From: Anaerofustis butyriciformans | GTDB lineage: Bacteria > Bacillota > Clostridia > Eubacteriales > Anaerofustaceae | Direction: 5' to 3' | Assembly: GCF_036289385.1 (NCBI RefSeq) | Contig: NZ_JAYFFH010000005.1 | Location: forward strand, 102,996 to 166,995 | DNA length: 64,000 bases | Part shown: one piece after another, positions 54,960 to 64,000 of the stretch | Layout of the letters: every line of letters begins with the position of its first letter | Numbering within the stretch: position 1 is the stretch's first letter | Notes under the pieces: generated by a model | Database searches by the model: none | Told to the model about the DNA's origin: nothing | Seen by the model: the letters and a program-made list of their open reading frames with translations, nothing else | Translations under genes and position numbers: made by a program

Positions 54960-55805
54960 ATGTATAAAGTATCACTTCATAATCATACGAATTTAAGTGA
55001 CGGTAAAGATGAAATGGAAACATTAATTATTGAAGCAATCAACAGGGGGTTTACTCATTTTGGTATTACCGATCATGTTTGTACATATAATTATGAAAAC
55101 CATTCTTTAAGACCTGAAAAATATAATGAATATGTTGATAAAATAAATGAATATAAAGAAAAATATAAAGATAAAATAGAAATATTTGCCGGAATCGAAA
55201 GTGAAAGATATGGTAAAAGCGGATATTTAATGAGTGATATTTCTGGTATTAGAGATAGACTAGATTATGTTGTAGGTTCTGTTCATTTAACCAATGTAAA
55301 CGGAATAATGGAGCCTGTTGATGAGTTATGTTCTACTTTTAGGAAATCATTAAAGAGAAGTTATGATAATGATGCAAGAAAATTTGTAATGGATTATTAT
55401 GAAAATTATTATAACAATTTATGTGAATTAAAACCTGAAGTTGCAGGGCATATTGATTTGATTAAAAAAAATAATATAGATGATATTTTCTTTGACGAAC
55501 AGAGTAAGTGGTATAAAGACTTAGTATCAGATGTTCTTGATAAAGTAAAAGAAATTGATGCTGTTTTAGAATTAAATACCGGTGGGGGATATAAACATGG
55601 GGTAAGAAGTTTGTATCCATCAAATGAAATTATCAAAATGGCAAATGAAAAAGGAATTAAATTTACCATGTCATCGGATACTCATAACTTGGAAATGCTT
55701 GATCTTCTTTATAATCTTGGAATAAGCAGATTAAAAGCTGCCGGCGTAAAAAAATTATATACTTTTTCTAATAAAGAGAAAGGATTTATTTCTTTTGAAA
55801 TATAA
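54960..55805 (+). CDS. PHP-domain histidinol-phosphatase family protein
   Basis: A 281-residue PHP phosphoesterase. HNHTNLSDG (His 7 and 9), ITDH, GIESERYG, the HIDLIKK segment and SSDTH supply the metal ligands. The closest family is histidinol phosphatase HisJ/HisK, but no other histidine gene is nearby and related proteins are phosphodiesterases. Follows holA by 12 bases. Confidence 0.8.
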   Translation: MYKVSLHNHTNLSDGKDEMETLIIEAINRGFTHFGITDHVCTYNYENHSLRPEKYNEYVDKINEYKEKYKDKIEIFAGIESERYGKSGYLMSDISGIRDRLDYVVGSVHLTNVNGIMEPVDELCSTFRKSLKRSYDNDARKFVMDYYENYYNNLCELKPEVAGHIDLIKKNNIDDIFFDEQSKWYKDLVSDVLDKVKEIDAVLELNTGGGYKHGVRSLYPSNEIIKMANEKGIKFTMSSDTHNLEMLDLLYNLGISRLKAAGVKKLYTFSNKEKGFISFEI

Positions 55806-55832
55806 AAAGGACTTTTTAAAAGTCCTTTTTTA
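55804..55832. terminator. Bidirectional terminator
   Basis: Thirteen-base-pair perfect stem 55804-55816 with 55818-55830 (single-base axis), T- and A-tracts at both ends. It overlaps both convergent stop codons. Confidence 0.85.
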
Positions 55833-56459
55833 AGTTAATTTTTTTGTGTATATAAAATATGTTTCAGGTTCTTTTTTGAAATAAATATTTTTTGAACTTT
55901 CTCTTTTGAATCCATTATGTTCATAAAAACTATAATCACATGTTGTGTCAGTAAAAAGATAAAATTTATCTGCATTATTTTCTTTCATATAATTATAAAA
56001 AGAATTTAATAATTTAGATCCTAAACCTTTTCCTTTTATGTTCTTGTTTAATGCAAAAAGAACCAGTTCTCCATCTGTATCTGTATTTAAATTATTTAAT
56101 AGTTCATTGTTTACTTTTGCTATTTCTTTTTCTGATTTTAAAGCTTTTATACCGCCTTTAATAAGTATAGTTTTTAAACAGTGTAATATTAATTTTACTA
56201 TATATGTGGTATTGTTTTTTAATTTATAACATTTGTTTATTCTTCCAAGAATTATTCCTACAACTTTATCTTTATAAATTGCAACGTTTGAAAATGTTTG
56301 ACGATAAAGAAGTTCATACATAAAAATTGAACTTATTTCATTTGCAACTTCTTCATTTTCTCCATAGTCTTTTTTTATCCATGTATCGTAAAGTAAGTTT
56401 TTTATCTGGGGTAAATCTTCATCTTTTAGATTTCTGATTGTAATTTCTTTTTGTTCCAT
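55830..56459 (-). CDS. GNAT family N-acetyltransferase
   Basis: A 209-residue acetyltransferase. ITIRNLKDEDLPQIKNLL at the start, NIKGKGLGSKLLNSFYNYM as the acetyl-CoA-binding Q/R-x-x-G-x-G/A motif, and YSFYEHNGFKR near the end. The ATG at 56459 has ACAGGAGG upstream; the frame opens 18 bases earlier. A 30-40 residue insertion precedes the CoA motif. Substrate unknown. Confidence 0.8.
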   Translation of the reverse strand: MEQKEITIRNLKDEDLPQIKNLLYDTWIKKDYGENEEVANEISSIFMYELLYRQTFSNVAIYKDKVVGIILGRINKCYKLKNNTTYIVKLILHCLKTILIKGGIKALKSEKEIAKVNNELLNNLNTDTDGELVLFALNKNIKGKGLGSKLLNSFYNYMKENNADKFYLFTDTTCDYSFYEHNGFKRESSKNIYFKKEPETYFIYTKKLT

Positions 56460-56517
56460 ATATCCTCCTGTTAGCATTATAGCATAAAAAAATATTATAA
56501 AAAAGATATCTCAAGGC

Positions 56518-56547
56518 TTTACAAAAATAGTCAATAATATATACAAT
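56518..56547 (+). promoter_or_regulatory. Promoter of the TetR-ABC exporter operon
   Basis: TTTACA (56518-56523), 18-base spacer and TACAAT (56542-56547). A perfect tandem 12-base repeat overlaps the -10. Confidence 0.5.
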
Positions 56548-56556
56548 AATATATAC
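56533..56556. repeat. Tandem 12-base repeat overlapping the -10 of the tetR promoter
   Basis: AATAATATATAC occurs twice in succession (56533-56544 and 56545-56556). Placed over and just downstream of the -10, it could be an operator for the adjacent TetR protein, although the pure A/T/C composition also allows chance. Confidence 0.4.
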
Positions 56557-56585
56557 TTTTATTAGATATGTATTAGGAGTAATAA

Positions 56586-57197
56586 ATGATTAATGAAAAA
56601 TTTTATGAGCTTGAAAAAGAAAAACAAGATAAAATAATAAATGCTGCTATTGAAGTATTTTCAAAAAATGATTATAAAAATGCCGTTACGGAAGAAATTG
56701 CTTATAAGGCAGAAATATCAAAAGGTTTGCTTTTTTATTATTTTAAAAATAAAAAAACTCTGTATTTATTTTTAATAGATAATATAATAAAAATAATTGA
56801 AAAAAGAATTGAAGAAAATAAAATAACTCAAATAAAAGATTTTTTTGATTTAATGAATTATGCCGCAAAAATAAAGTTAGATTTAGTAAAAGAAAATCCA
56901 CATATACTGGATTTTTGCATTAGAAGTTATTATTGCAGTGATAAAAATATCATCAGTGAAATAAAAAAACTTATAGTAGAACAATGTAATGAATCATATG
57001 AGAAATATTTTTATAATATAGATTTATCAAAATTTAAAGATAAAAATGATTTATTTATGATATATAAAATTTTTATTTGGATTATGGATGGATATTTGCA
57101 TGAAAAATTAATGAGGGATGAAGAAATTAAATCTTCTGATATCATTTTAGAATTTGATGAAATTATGGAATTATTAAAAAAGTATTTTTATAAATAA
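56586..57197 (+). CDS. TetR family transcriptional regulator
   Basis: A 203-residue repressor with the N-terminal TetR helix-turn-helix (DKIINAAIEVFSKNDYKNAVTEEIAYKAEISKGLLFYYFKNKKTL), and a helical ligand-binding domain. It is followed nine-to-twenty bases later by the ABC ATPase and permease genes, so it probably represses its own exporter operon. Confidence 0.88.
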   Translation: MINEKFYELEKEKQDKIINAAIEVFSKNDYKNAVTEEIAYKAEISKGLLFYYFKNKKTLYLFLIDNIIKIIEKRIEENKITQIKDFFDLMNYAAKIKLDLVKENPHILDFCIRSYYCSDKNIISEIKKLIVEQCNESYEKYFYNIDLSKFKDKNDLFMIYKIFIWIMDGYLHEKLMRDEEIKSSDIILEFDEIMELLKKYFYK

Positions 57198-57217
57198 ATT
57201 TAATTATGGAGAGTGAA

Positions 57218-58105
57218 ATGAATATTATCGAAGTAAATAACATTACTAAAGATTATGGAGACAATAAAGGCGTTTTTGATTTAAGTTTTAACGTTCAAAA
57301 AGGTGAAATAATGGGATTTTTAGGCCCAAACGGAGCAGGAAAAACGACAACAATAAGAACATTGCTTGGGTTTATTAAACCGGATAAAGGTAGTGTAGAA
57401 GTTAATGGGTTGGATCCTTTTTTTAATAGTAAAATAATTAATACCAATTTAGGATATTTACCCGGAGAAAATACTTTAATGGATGATATGAAAGGCGATG
57501 AATTTATTAATTTTATTGCAAAAATGAAAGGTGTAGAAGATTTTGCAAGAATTAATCAGCTTAAGGAAATGTTTGAATTAAATGCTTCAGGGCGTATAAA
57601 AAAAATGTCAAAAGGTATGAAACAAAAAATTGCAATTATATGTGCCTTTATGAATTATCCTGATATTTTAATTTTAGATGAACCTACAAGCGGATTAGAT
57701 CCATTAATGCAAAATAAGTTTATCGAGTTAATTTTAGAAGAAAAAAAACGAGGAGCAACAATTTTAATGTCTTCCCATATATTTGAAGAAATTGAAAAAA
57801 CCTGTGATAGAAGCGTTATCATAAAAGAAGGAAGACTTGTATTAAATGAAAAAATAAGTTCTTTAACTAAACAAAAAAGCAAACATTTTATTATTAAATT
57901 TGCAGATGAAAAAGAAGCTATGAGATTTTCTGCATTATTTAAGAATATTCATCCTAAAGGAGATACTGTTAAAATTAACGTAAAACAAAATTTAGATAAA
58001 CTAATAAAATTATTATCTAAGTTTAACGTCGTTGATATGGATATAAAACCTTTAAGTCTTGAAGAATTATTTATGCATTATTATGAAGGAGAAAAAAATG
58101 ATTAA
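57218..58105 (+). CDS. ABC exporter ATP-binding protein
   Basis: A 295-residue ABC-2-type ATPase. Walker A GPNGAGKTT, the Q-loop region LPGENTLMDD, signature MSKGMKQKIA and Walker B ILDEPTSGLDP. I take the ATG at 57218, with GGAGAG in front; the upstream ATG at 57206 lies within that site. The gene overlaps the permease start by 8 bases. Probably drives export of a drug, lipid or peptide. Confidence 0.92.
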   Translation: MNIIEVNNITKDYGDNKGVFDLSFNVQKGEIMGFLGPNGAGKTTTIRTLLGFIKPDKGSVEVNGLDPFFNSKIINTNLGYLPGENTLMDDMKGDEFINFIAKMKGVEDFARINQLKEMFELNASGRIKKMSKGMKQKIAIICAFMNYPDILILDEPTSGLDPLMQNKFIELILEEKKRGATILMSSHIFEEIEKTCDRSVIIKEGRLVLNEKISSLTKQKSKHFIIKFADEKEAMRFSALFKNIHPKGDTVKINVKQNLDKLIKLLSKFNVVDMDIKPLSLEELFMHYYEGEKND

Positions 58106-58898
58106 TTTAGTACTTTTAAAGAAAGAAATAAAATCTAATTATAAAATATTATTTATATTTATGGCTATTTTGACTCTATATTCTTCGATGATAGTAAGTA
58201 TGTTTGATCCAAAACTTGGGGAAAGTTTAAAAATGATGTCAGAAAGTATGTCAGGTATTTTTTCTGCTTTTAATATGTCTAATCCGGGAACCTCATTAAT
58301 TGAATTTATTTGTAATTATTTATATGGGTTCTTATTTATTGCTTTCCCTCTTGTTTTTATAGGAATATTAACCAATAGGCTTATTGTAAAATATACCGAT
58401 AAAGGATCTTTATCTTATATTTTATCTACACCAAACAGTAGATTTAAGATAATTTTTTCTTGGTTATTTGTTATGATTTTTATGTTACTTGTTTTGGTTA
58501 TATACATATCTTCATTAATTATTATTTTAAGTCAGGTTATGTTTAATGGAGAACTTGATATATCCAAATTCCTCTTGGTCAATTGTGGTGTATTTGGACT
58601 TTGGATATTTATTTTAGGTATATGCTTCTTAACAAGTTGTATATTTAATGATTCCAGATATGCTTTATCTGTTGGAATAGGGTTAAATGTTTTGTTTTTA
58701 TTAATACAAATGATTTCCGGTGTTGGAGAAAAATTCTCATATTTAAAATACCTTACTCCACTTACTTTATTTGATACAGCAAAGATTATAGAAGGTGATA
58801 TTTTAGGAGTTTTATTTGCCATAATACTTTATGTTATCGGTATATTATTATTTTGTATAGGGATAAAAGTATTCTGTAAAAAAGATCTATCAATATAA
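58098..58898 (+). CDS. ABC-2 type permease
   Basis: A 266-residue permease with about six membrane helices and the middle hydrophobic segments typical of ABC-2 exporters. AAGGAG precedes the ATG at 58098; the open frame extends upstream to 58059 inside the ATPase gene but has no site. It forms an exporter with the preceding ATPase. Confidence 0.88.
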   Translation: MINLVLLKKEIKSNYKILFIFMAILTLYSSMIVSMFDPKLGESLKMMSESMSGIFSAFNMSNPGTSLIEFICNYLYGFLFIAFPLVFIGILTNRLIVKYTDKGSLSYILSTPNSRFKIIFSWLFVMIFMLLVLVIYISSLIIILSQVMFNGELDISKFLLVNCGVFGLWIFILGICFLTSCIFNDSRYALSVGIGLNVLFLLIQMISGVGEKFSYLKYLTPLTLFDTAKIIEGDILGVLFAIILYVIGILLFCIGIKVFCKKDLSI

Positions 58899-58920
58899 AA
58901 CAGCTTTTAGCTGTTTTTTT
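58897..58920 (+). terminator. Terminator of the exporter operon
   Basis: AAAACAGCT, a short TTT loop, AGCTGTTTT with a T-run; directly after the permease stop. Confidence 0.8.
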
Positions 58921-59002
58921 ATAAATTACTTGCTTTTTAATATTATATATAGTAGAATATCCGAAATAAATTAGAATGAATATAATTTGTAAGGGGATTA
59001 TT

Positions 59003-61884
59003 ATGAAGTTTAAAAGAATATTAACTTTTTTAATGATATTATTTGTAAGTTTATCTTTATTTGTACCAAACATTAAAGCGGCAAATAAAGAAATGGGGAA
59101 TCTCATCTTTATTGTTAAATTTAAAGATGATACGAAAGAAACATATAATGAAGATTATACATATAATGCAAAATATTCGAAATTTACTTATTTTGAAAAC
59201 CAAGTTAATGATAACTCAGATAGCTATATACCAAATTCATTTGAAAAATATATAAATATTTTATCAAACGGACAATTAAACGTAAGGTCTTATTTTCCTC
59301 AAAAAAATGAAGATAACAGAACAATAAAATATATTACTCTTGATAAAAATAAATCAGACTATAATAGTTCGCAGTCTTTATTAAATGATTGTCTATCAAA
59401 AATGGGAGAATTTGAAAATAATATTAATGCAAGTGAAGTAGATAAAAACAATGATGGTTATATTGATAATTTGACTATTATGGTACAAATCGATAAAGTA
59501 GATGCACCTAAAGACAATTCAGATGTGATTTGGCCTCATAAGGCAGATAATAATAATTATAATTTTACAATAGCAGGTAAGAGTATATTAAATTACAATG
59601 TTTTGAATACTCAAGCAAGTAATCTTATTCCAACAATGGTACATGAATTTTTACATTCTCTTGGTGTACTTGATTTGTATAGTAAAGACAGCACTAAAAC
59701 TCCTGTAGGTCCTTATGATGTAATGTCTAAAGTAGGCAGTGCTCCGTCTTATCCATTGGCACAAACAAGAAAAATGTTAGGTTTTGATACAATAAAAGAT
59801 ATTTCTGGAAGCGGAACAAAAAGTGTTACACTTTATGCTCCATATTCAAATAAAGGAGATAATGCCGTTATGGTTAAGACTCCTCTAAAGGATAATGAAT
59901 ATTTTGTTTTTGAATATAGAAAGAAAACAAATTTAAATGATTCAAATAATGTAGACAGTCAAATACCTTATTCTGGACTTGTTTGTTATAGAGTAAACGA
60001 TGCGTTAAGTGATAGTGATAAAAGTAATTTTAACAATAAAAATTATATTTATGTATTTAGACCTAATGATACAGGTATAAATGATTTTGCTGGAGATATA
60101 AATAATGCTGTATTATCACTGAGTGACGGAAAAAGAAGTGAGATAGGTAGCAGTGATGAAAATGCAACTATAAAAGATAATGCACTTGTTTATACAAATG
60201 ATGTTAATAGTAGAATTCAACTTAAAGTTACATCACAGGGCGATGATTATATTATATTTGATATAACAATTCCTGATTATTCAAGTGAAAATCTATGGTC
60301 GGATTTGACTGATACATCTTTAAATACAAATTATTTTGCAGATAGCGATAATGCAAAATCAATTGGACAAATAGGTAATACTTTATATTTTCTAAATAAA
60401 AATAAAGTATATCAATATAAAGATGGTGTATATTCATCATTGGGTATAGTTGACAGTAATGTAAACAATGGTAATCTTGTTATTTTAAATAATGAAGTTT
60501 ATGTTTTTTATGCTGATTATTCATCAAAAAAAGAGAGTGTTGTATTAAAAAAATATGAAAATGGTAATTGGATAGAAAAAAGCAGAATAAGTACAAATGG
60601 AAGTTATGCAAACGTTCCATATGCCATAAATTTAAACGGAGAGTTATACTGTTTATACGACTTGGATAATACCAATGTTACTGTTATGAAATGGAATGGA
60701 AGTGAGTTTTTAACAGTTGGTAAAATAACTGATTGTAAATATTTAATGGCACCAAGTATGGCTCTGTATAAAAATGAACTTTACGTAATGTTATCTGATT
60801 TTCAAAATAAAAATGAAGGAGGAATTATTTATAAACAAACAAATAATGGATTTAAAAAAGTTTATAATGTGAATTCTTCCGCAAATCATTTCCAGAAGTT
60901 TGTTGTTTCAGAGGATAATATATATGCATGTACTTATAATACATCATTAAATAAAACGAATATTGTTGTAAGCTCAGATGGCAAATCATGGAGTACTGAT
61001 AAAGTAGCAACTTTTGAAGAAAAGGTAAATAGTATTTCATTTGATATAAAAGATGGTGATTTATATTTAGGTGTTGTTGATTCAAATGGTGTTACTAAAA
61101 TGTATAGTTATAAAGATTCTTCATGGAATAAAGTCGGCAGCAATATTTATTCAAATGCAAGTTCTATGTCTTTTATACTAGGAAGTGATAAGATATAGGC
61201 TTATTTGGGCGATAGTATAAAATATAAAACGATAGTTAAATATAACGAGTATTTGAATAAAGATGATAATACAAATACTGGAAATGGAGAAGGTGGTTCT
61301 TCAGAAGGCGGAAATACAACGGTTGATCCACCAAAAGATGATACGACTGTTGAAAAGCCAAAGGCGTGAGTTATAACTATAACGCAATTAAACTTACATG
61401 GAATAAAGTAAGTAATGCTGAGAGATATTATATTTATAGATATGATGCAAAAAGTAAAAATTATAAACTTATAAAGACAGTAAGCAGTAAATATAATTAT
61501 TATATAAATTCTTCTCTAACATGTAACAGCTATTATTATTACAGAGTTGTTGCATATAATAATACGAATGGACTTGTAAAGAGTAAATATAATACAGTAA
61601 AAGTTAAGCCTGTTTTAAAAAGTACGAATATTAAAGTTTCTGCAGGGAAGAAGAAAGCATATATAAAATGGAATAAAGTTTCAGGTGCAAGCGGATATCA
61701 AATATATACAAAAAATAGTAAAGGTAAATATGTTCTTACAAAAACAACAAAAAGTACAAGTTATACAAAAACAAAATTAACATCTAAAAAAACATATTAT
61801 TATAAAGTTAGAGCATATAAAGTTGTAGGAGGAAAGAAAGTTTATTCTTCATTCTCTTCTGTAAAAAAAGTAAAGGTTAAGTAA
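59003..61884 (+). pseudogene. M6-family metalloprotease with beta-propeller-like and Fn3 regions, broken
   Basis: Residues 1-731 read as a secreted M6 metalloprotease: signal peptide to about residue 31, zinc site VHEFLHSLGVLDLY (HExxH at 214-218), YDVMSK, then a repeat region with kelch-like segments. An in-frame TAG at 61196-61198 (SDKI-stop-AYLGDS) ends this. The same frame goes on for 55 codons with a Gly/Ser/Pro/Asp-rich linker to a TGA; a -1 frame then reads VSYNYNAIKLTWNKVS and two fibronectin type III domains to 61884. A TAT-to-TAG change and a lost G near 61365 would explain both. Start at 59003 has AAGGGGA. The protease part could still be secreted. Sequencing error is the alternative. 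Confidence 0.75.
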
Positions 61885-61900
61885 CCTTTACTTTTTTTTA
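61869..61900 (+). terminator. Terminator after the Fn3 part
   Basis: AGTAAAGGTTA (61869-61879) pairs with TAACCTTTACT (61882-61892), then a T-run. The TAA of the stop codon is in the right arm. Confidence 0.85.
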
Positions 61901-62022
61901 TAAAAAATATAAAAAGGGTTTATTATTTTGTATTATAGTTGTATAATAGGTTACAAAATTTTACAAATAATTTATATTTTTTTTCATTATTATTTTCATT
62001 TTATTTACATAGGGGTTTTAAT

Positions 62023-63387
62023 ATGGTATTTAGCAGAAAAAAGATCGACACAAAGGATTTTTTATTTTCAAATAAAGCATTAATGATTTTAATTGTTCCA
62101 CTTATTGTAGAACAGTTTTTAGCTATTTTAGTAGGTATGGCGGATTCTATTATGATAGCAAGTGTAGGTGAAGCTGCTGTATCGGGAGTATCTTTGGTTG
62201 ACAGTGTAATGCTTCTTTTAATAAATATTTTTGCTGCTCTTGCAACGGGAGGAGCTGTTGTTTGTGGTCAGTATTTAGGTAAAAGAGACAGAGAAAACGC
62301 ATGTGAATCATCAACACAGCTCGTATGGTTTATAACTATATTAGCTGTATTTATTATGATTTTTATGTATATATTGAAACAGTTTATTTTAACTAAAGTA
62401 TTTGGCAGTATTGATGCAGAAGTTATGGGACATGCAAATACATATTTGCTTATCGTAAGTGCATCAATTCCTTTTATTGCATTATATAATGCAGGAGCGG
62501 CTATATTTCGTTCAATGGGTAATTCCAAAGTTTCTATGAAAGTTTCAATCTTAATGAATTTAATTAATGTATGTGGTAATGCTATACTGATTTATATTTT
62601 TCATTTTGGAACTGCCGGTGTTGCAATACCAACATTAGTTTCAAGAATTGTTGCAGCTGTGGTTATTGTTATTCTTCTTTTAAATAAAAATAATACTTTA
62701 TATATAAAAAGAAGTTTTAAATATAAACCAAGATTTGATATGATAAAAAGTATTTTATACATAGGTGTTCCAAATGGACTTGAAAACAGTATGTTTCAAC
62801 TTGGTAAAATAATAGTTTTAAGTTTAGTATCTACATTTGGTACTTATGCAATAGCAGCAAATGCTGTTGCAAATGTAGTTGCTTCATTCCAAATTTTATC
62901 AGGAATGGCTGTTTCTCTTGCTATTACTACCGTTATTTCAAGGTGTGTTGGCGCAGGGGAATATAAACAGGCAAGATATTATACAAGAAAATTATTAAAG
63001 ATAACTTATGTTTGTGTAGCTATATTGGTATTATTTATATTTTTAATTTTACCTTTGATACTTAAAGCATATAATTTATCTGATATAACTGCATTGGAAG
63101 CAAGCAAAATTTTAATTTTACATGGATGTTGTGCGATTATAATTTGGCCTACTGCTTTTAATATCCCATCTGCATTAAGAGCTGCCGGTGATGTAAAATA
63201 TTGTATGATTGTTTCTATTGTATCAATGTGGGTATGCAGAATTATATTTAGTTATATTTTGGGTAAGTATATGGGATTTGGTGTTTTTGGTGTATGGATT
63301 TCAATGATACTTGATTGGGTAGTAAGATCTATTTTCTTTATAATAAGATATAGAGGTTCAAAATGGGAAAATAAACAAGTCGTATAA
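62023..63387 (+). CDS. MATE family efflux transporter
   Basis: A 454-residue integral membrane protein with twelve helices in two similar halves. PLIVEQFLAILVGMADSIMIA at the N-terminus and GVPNGLENSMFQLGKIIV at the start of the second half are typical MATE signatures. It exports cationic compounds using Na+ or H+. The ATG at 62023 follows AGGGG; the upstream open frame is AT-rich and lacks a site. Confidence 0.92.
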   Translation: MVFSRKKIDTKDFLFSNKALMILIVPLIVEQFLAILVGMADSIMIASVGEAAVSGVSLVDSVMLLLINIFAALATGGAVVCGQYLGKRDRENACESSTQLVWFITILAVFIMIFMYILKQFILTKVFGSIDAEVMGHANTYLLIVSASIPFIALYNAGAAIFRSMGNSKVSMKVSILMNLINVCGNAILIYIFHFGTAGVAIPTLVSRIVAAVVIVILLLNKNNTLYIKRSFKYKPRFDMIKSILYIGVPNGLENSMFQLGKIIVLSLVSTFGTYAIAANAVANVVASFQILSGMAVSLAITTVISRCVGAGEYKQARYYTRKLLKITYVCVAILVLFIFLILPLILKAYNLSDITALEASKILILHGCCAIIIWPTAFNIPSALRAAGDVKYCMIVSIVSMWVCRIIFSYILGKYMGFGVFGVWISMILDWVVRSIFFIIRYRGSKWENKQVV

Positions 63388-63411
63388 AACTCCGTAAAGG
63401 AGTTTTTTTAT
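63388..63411 (+). terminator. Terminator after MATE gene
   Basis: AACTCC (63388-63393), loop GTAAA, GGAGTT (63399-63404) with T-run. Confidence 0.8.
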
Positions 63412-63471
63412 TGAAGAATTTTTATATTTATAATACAATATTTTTATAGATATAAAATGAGGTGTATTGAT

Positions 63472-63924
63472 ATGTTAGATATTATGTATATGTTTTTTAT
63501 TGCATTCTATTGTTTTATTTTCACAGTTGTGCCTTTATTAATTATTGTACATCTTTTTATTTCAACAAGAAATATGGATATGTTCATAAATACGTATACT
63601 GAAATTGTAAAAAGATGTGATGATTTACTTGTTTTTAATTTGAAAAAAGAAAATTCTTTTGTAAAACATAAATCATATAGAAAATTAGCTGCAAGATTAG
63701 TAAAAAAGAATATACCTAAAAAAGCTACATATGATGTATTAAAACCATTTAATATTATTCCTTCTTTAACGAATATACAAGTATGTGATTTCGATAATGA
63801 TAGAGAAAAATATATATTTAATTCCATGCTTTGGTATTATTCTGTAATGAGAGAGCAACCTATATTTAATAGATTTTACAAAAATTATATATGTCTTTTT
63901 GACTATCTTTTTATATCTTCTTAA
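63472..63924 (+). CDS. Small membrane-anchored protein of unknown function
   Basis: A 150-residue protein with one long N-terminal hydrophobic segment (about residues 5-32) and a charged cytoplasmic part. TGAGGT precedes the ATG at 63472; an ATG at 63457 overlaps the site. I do not recognise a family. It is followed by a GC-richer hairpin at the window edge. Confidence 0.6.
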   Translation: MLDIMYMFFIAFYCFIFTVVPLLIIVHLFISTRNMDMFINTYTEIVKRCDDLLVFNLKKENSFVKHKSYRKLAARLVKKNIPKKATYDVLKPFNIIPSLTNIQVCDFDNDREKYIFNSMLWYYSVMREQPIFNRFYKNYICLFDYLFISS

Positions 63925-63972
63925 ATGTCCGCAAAGCCTTATTTTATCGGCTCTACGGGCATTTTGCTTTTG
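63925..63972 (+). terminator. GC-rich hairpin after the last gene
   Basis: Outer stem ATGTCCG/CGGGCAT (one G-T pair) and inner AGCC/GGCT around TTATTTTATC, followed by TTTTGCTTTT. It is plainly richer in GC than its surroundings and may be a terminator. The remaining 28 bases to the window edge hold nothing I recognise. Confidence 0.5.
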
Positions 63973-64000
63973 TGGTAAACCTCACATATCTAGGTCTATC

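Noticed and set aside
61366..61884. Independent gene for a two-Fn3-domain protein starting with GTG
   Set aside because: No ribosome-binding site and no signal peptide; it continues the preceding broken protease after a single-base shift.

Overview
The window is chromosomal DNA from an AT-rich (roughly 30% GC by eye), low-GC Gram-positive anaerobe, most likely of the class Clostridia. Evidence for this: strong AGGAGG ribosome-binding sites throughout, TTG and GTG starts, HPr kinase, MurT/GatD-type genes, a CDP-glycerol glycerophosphotransferase, the large single-chain PurL, the comEC-holA neighbourhood, YhaO/YhaN, an M-box Mg2+ riboswitch, and TTGACA-17-TATAAT promoters. I do not name a species. 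I see no rRNA, tRNA, CRISPR array, prophage or insertion sequence. The gene order looks like ordinary core chromosome, with a few odd genes set into it.

Layout. 1-6 kb: left-truncated DUF2207 membrane protein, hprK with a Cof-type HAD phosphatase, a cyclase-family hydrolase, a phosphosugar mutase and a membrane-linked XRE regulator. 6-12 kb: two divergent P-type ATPases. The Mg2+ pump is preceded by a complete promoter, M-box aptamer, antiterminator/terminator and a 29-codon small ORF; the other is a Ca2+-type pump. 12-20.6 kb: oxidoreductase, a compact sirtuin-like protein lacking the zinc module, a 92-residue orphan, lipoate-protein ligase, membrane protein, aldehyde dehydrogenase, DUF554 protein, and a NitT/TauT-type ABC importer. 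20.7-24.5 kb: a GpsA-like dehydrogenase with an RpiB-family isomerase behind a terminator-bearing leader; then, on the minus strand, a MurT-like ligase with a GatD-like partner that has lost its glutaminase Cys and His.

24.7-33 kb: a strong promoter drives a glycerophosphotransferase followed 18 bp later by a 2-oxoacid dehydrogenase complex in the order E2, E3, fused E1 alpha-beta, then a VWA surface protein. 33-44 kb: the de novo purine operon purL-E-C-F-M-N-H-D. It runs on with almost no gaps into an MBL hydrolase, DUF3006, a MerR-like protein, YhaO/YhaN-type repair genes and mnmA, to about 50.6 kb. 50.6-64 kb: lipoprotein, M20 amidohydrolase, ComEC (without its MBL domain), HolA, PHP phosphatase, GNAT, a TetR-ABC exporter operon, a broken M6 metalloprotease with Fn3 domains, a MATE transporter and a small membrane protein at the right edge.

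Themes. Most transcription units end in bidirectional hairpins, and several stop codons lie inside the hairpin. The lipoate ligase can supply the lipoyl group of the E2 protein about 12 kb away, and the zinc-less sirtuin beside the ligase is the most suggestive candidate for a new lipoyl/NAD-linked control. The amidase-dead GatD paired with MurT and the small ORF between the M-box and mgtA are the other two observations I rank highest.
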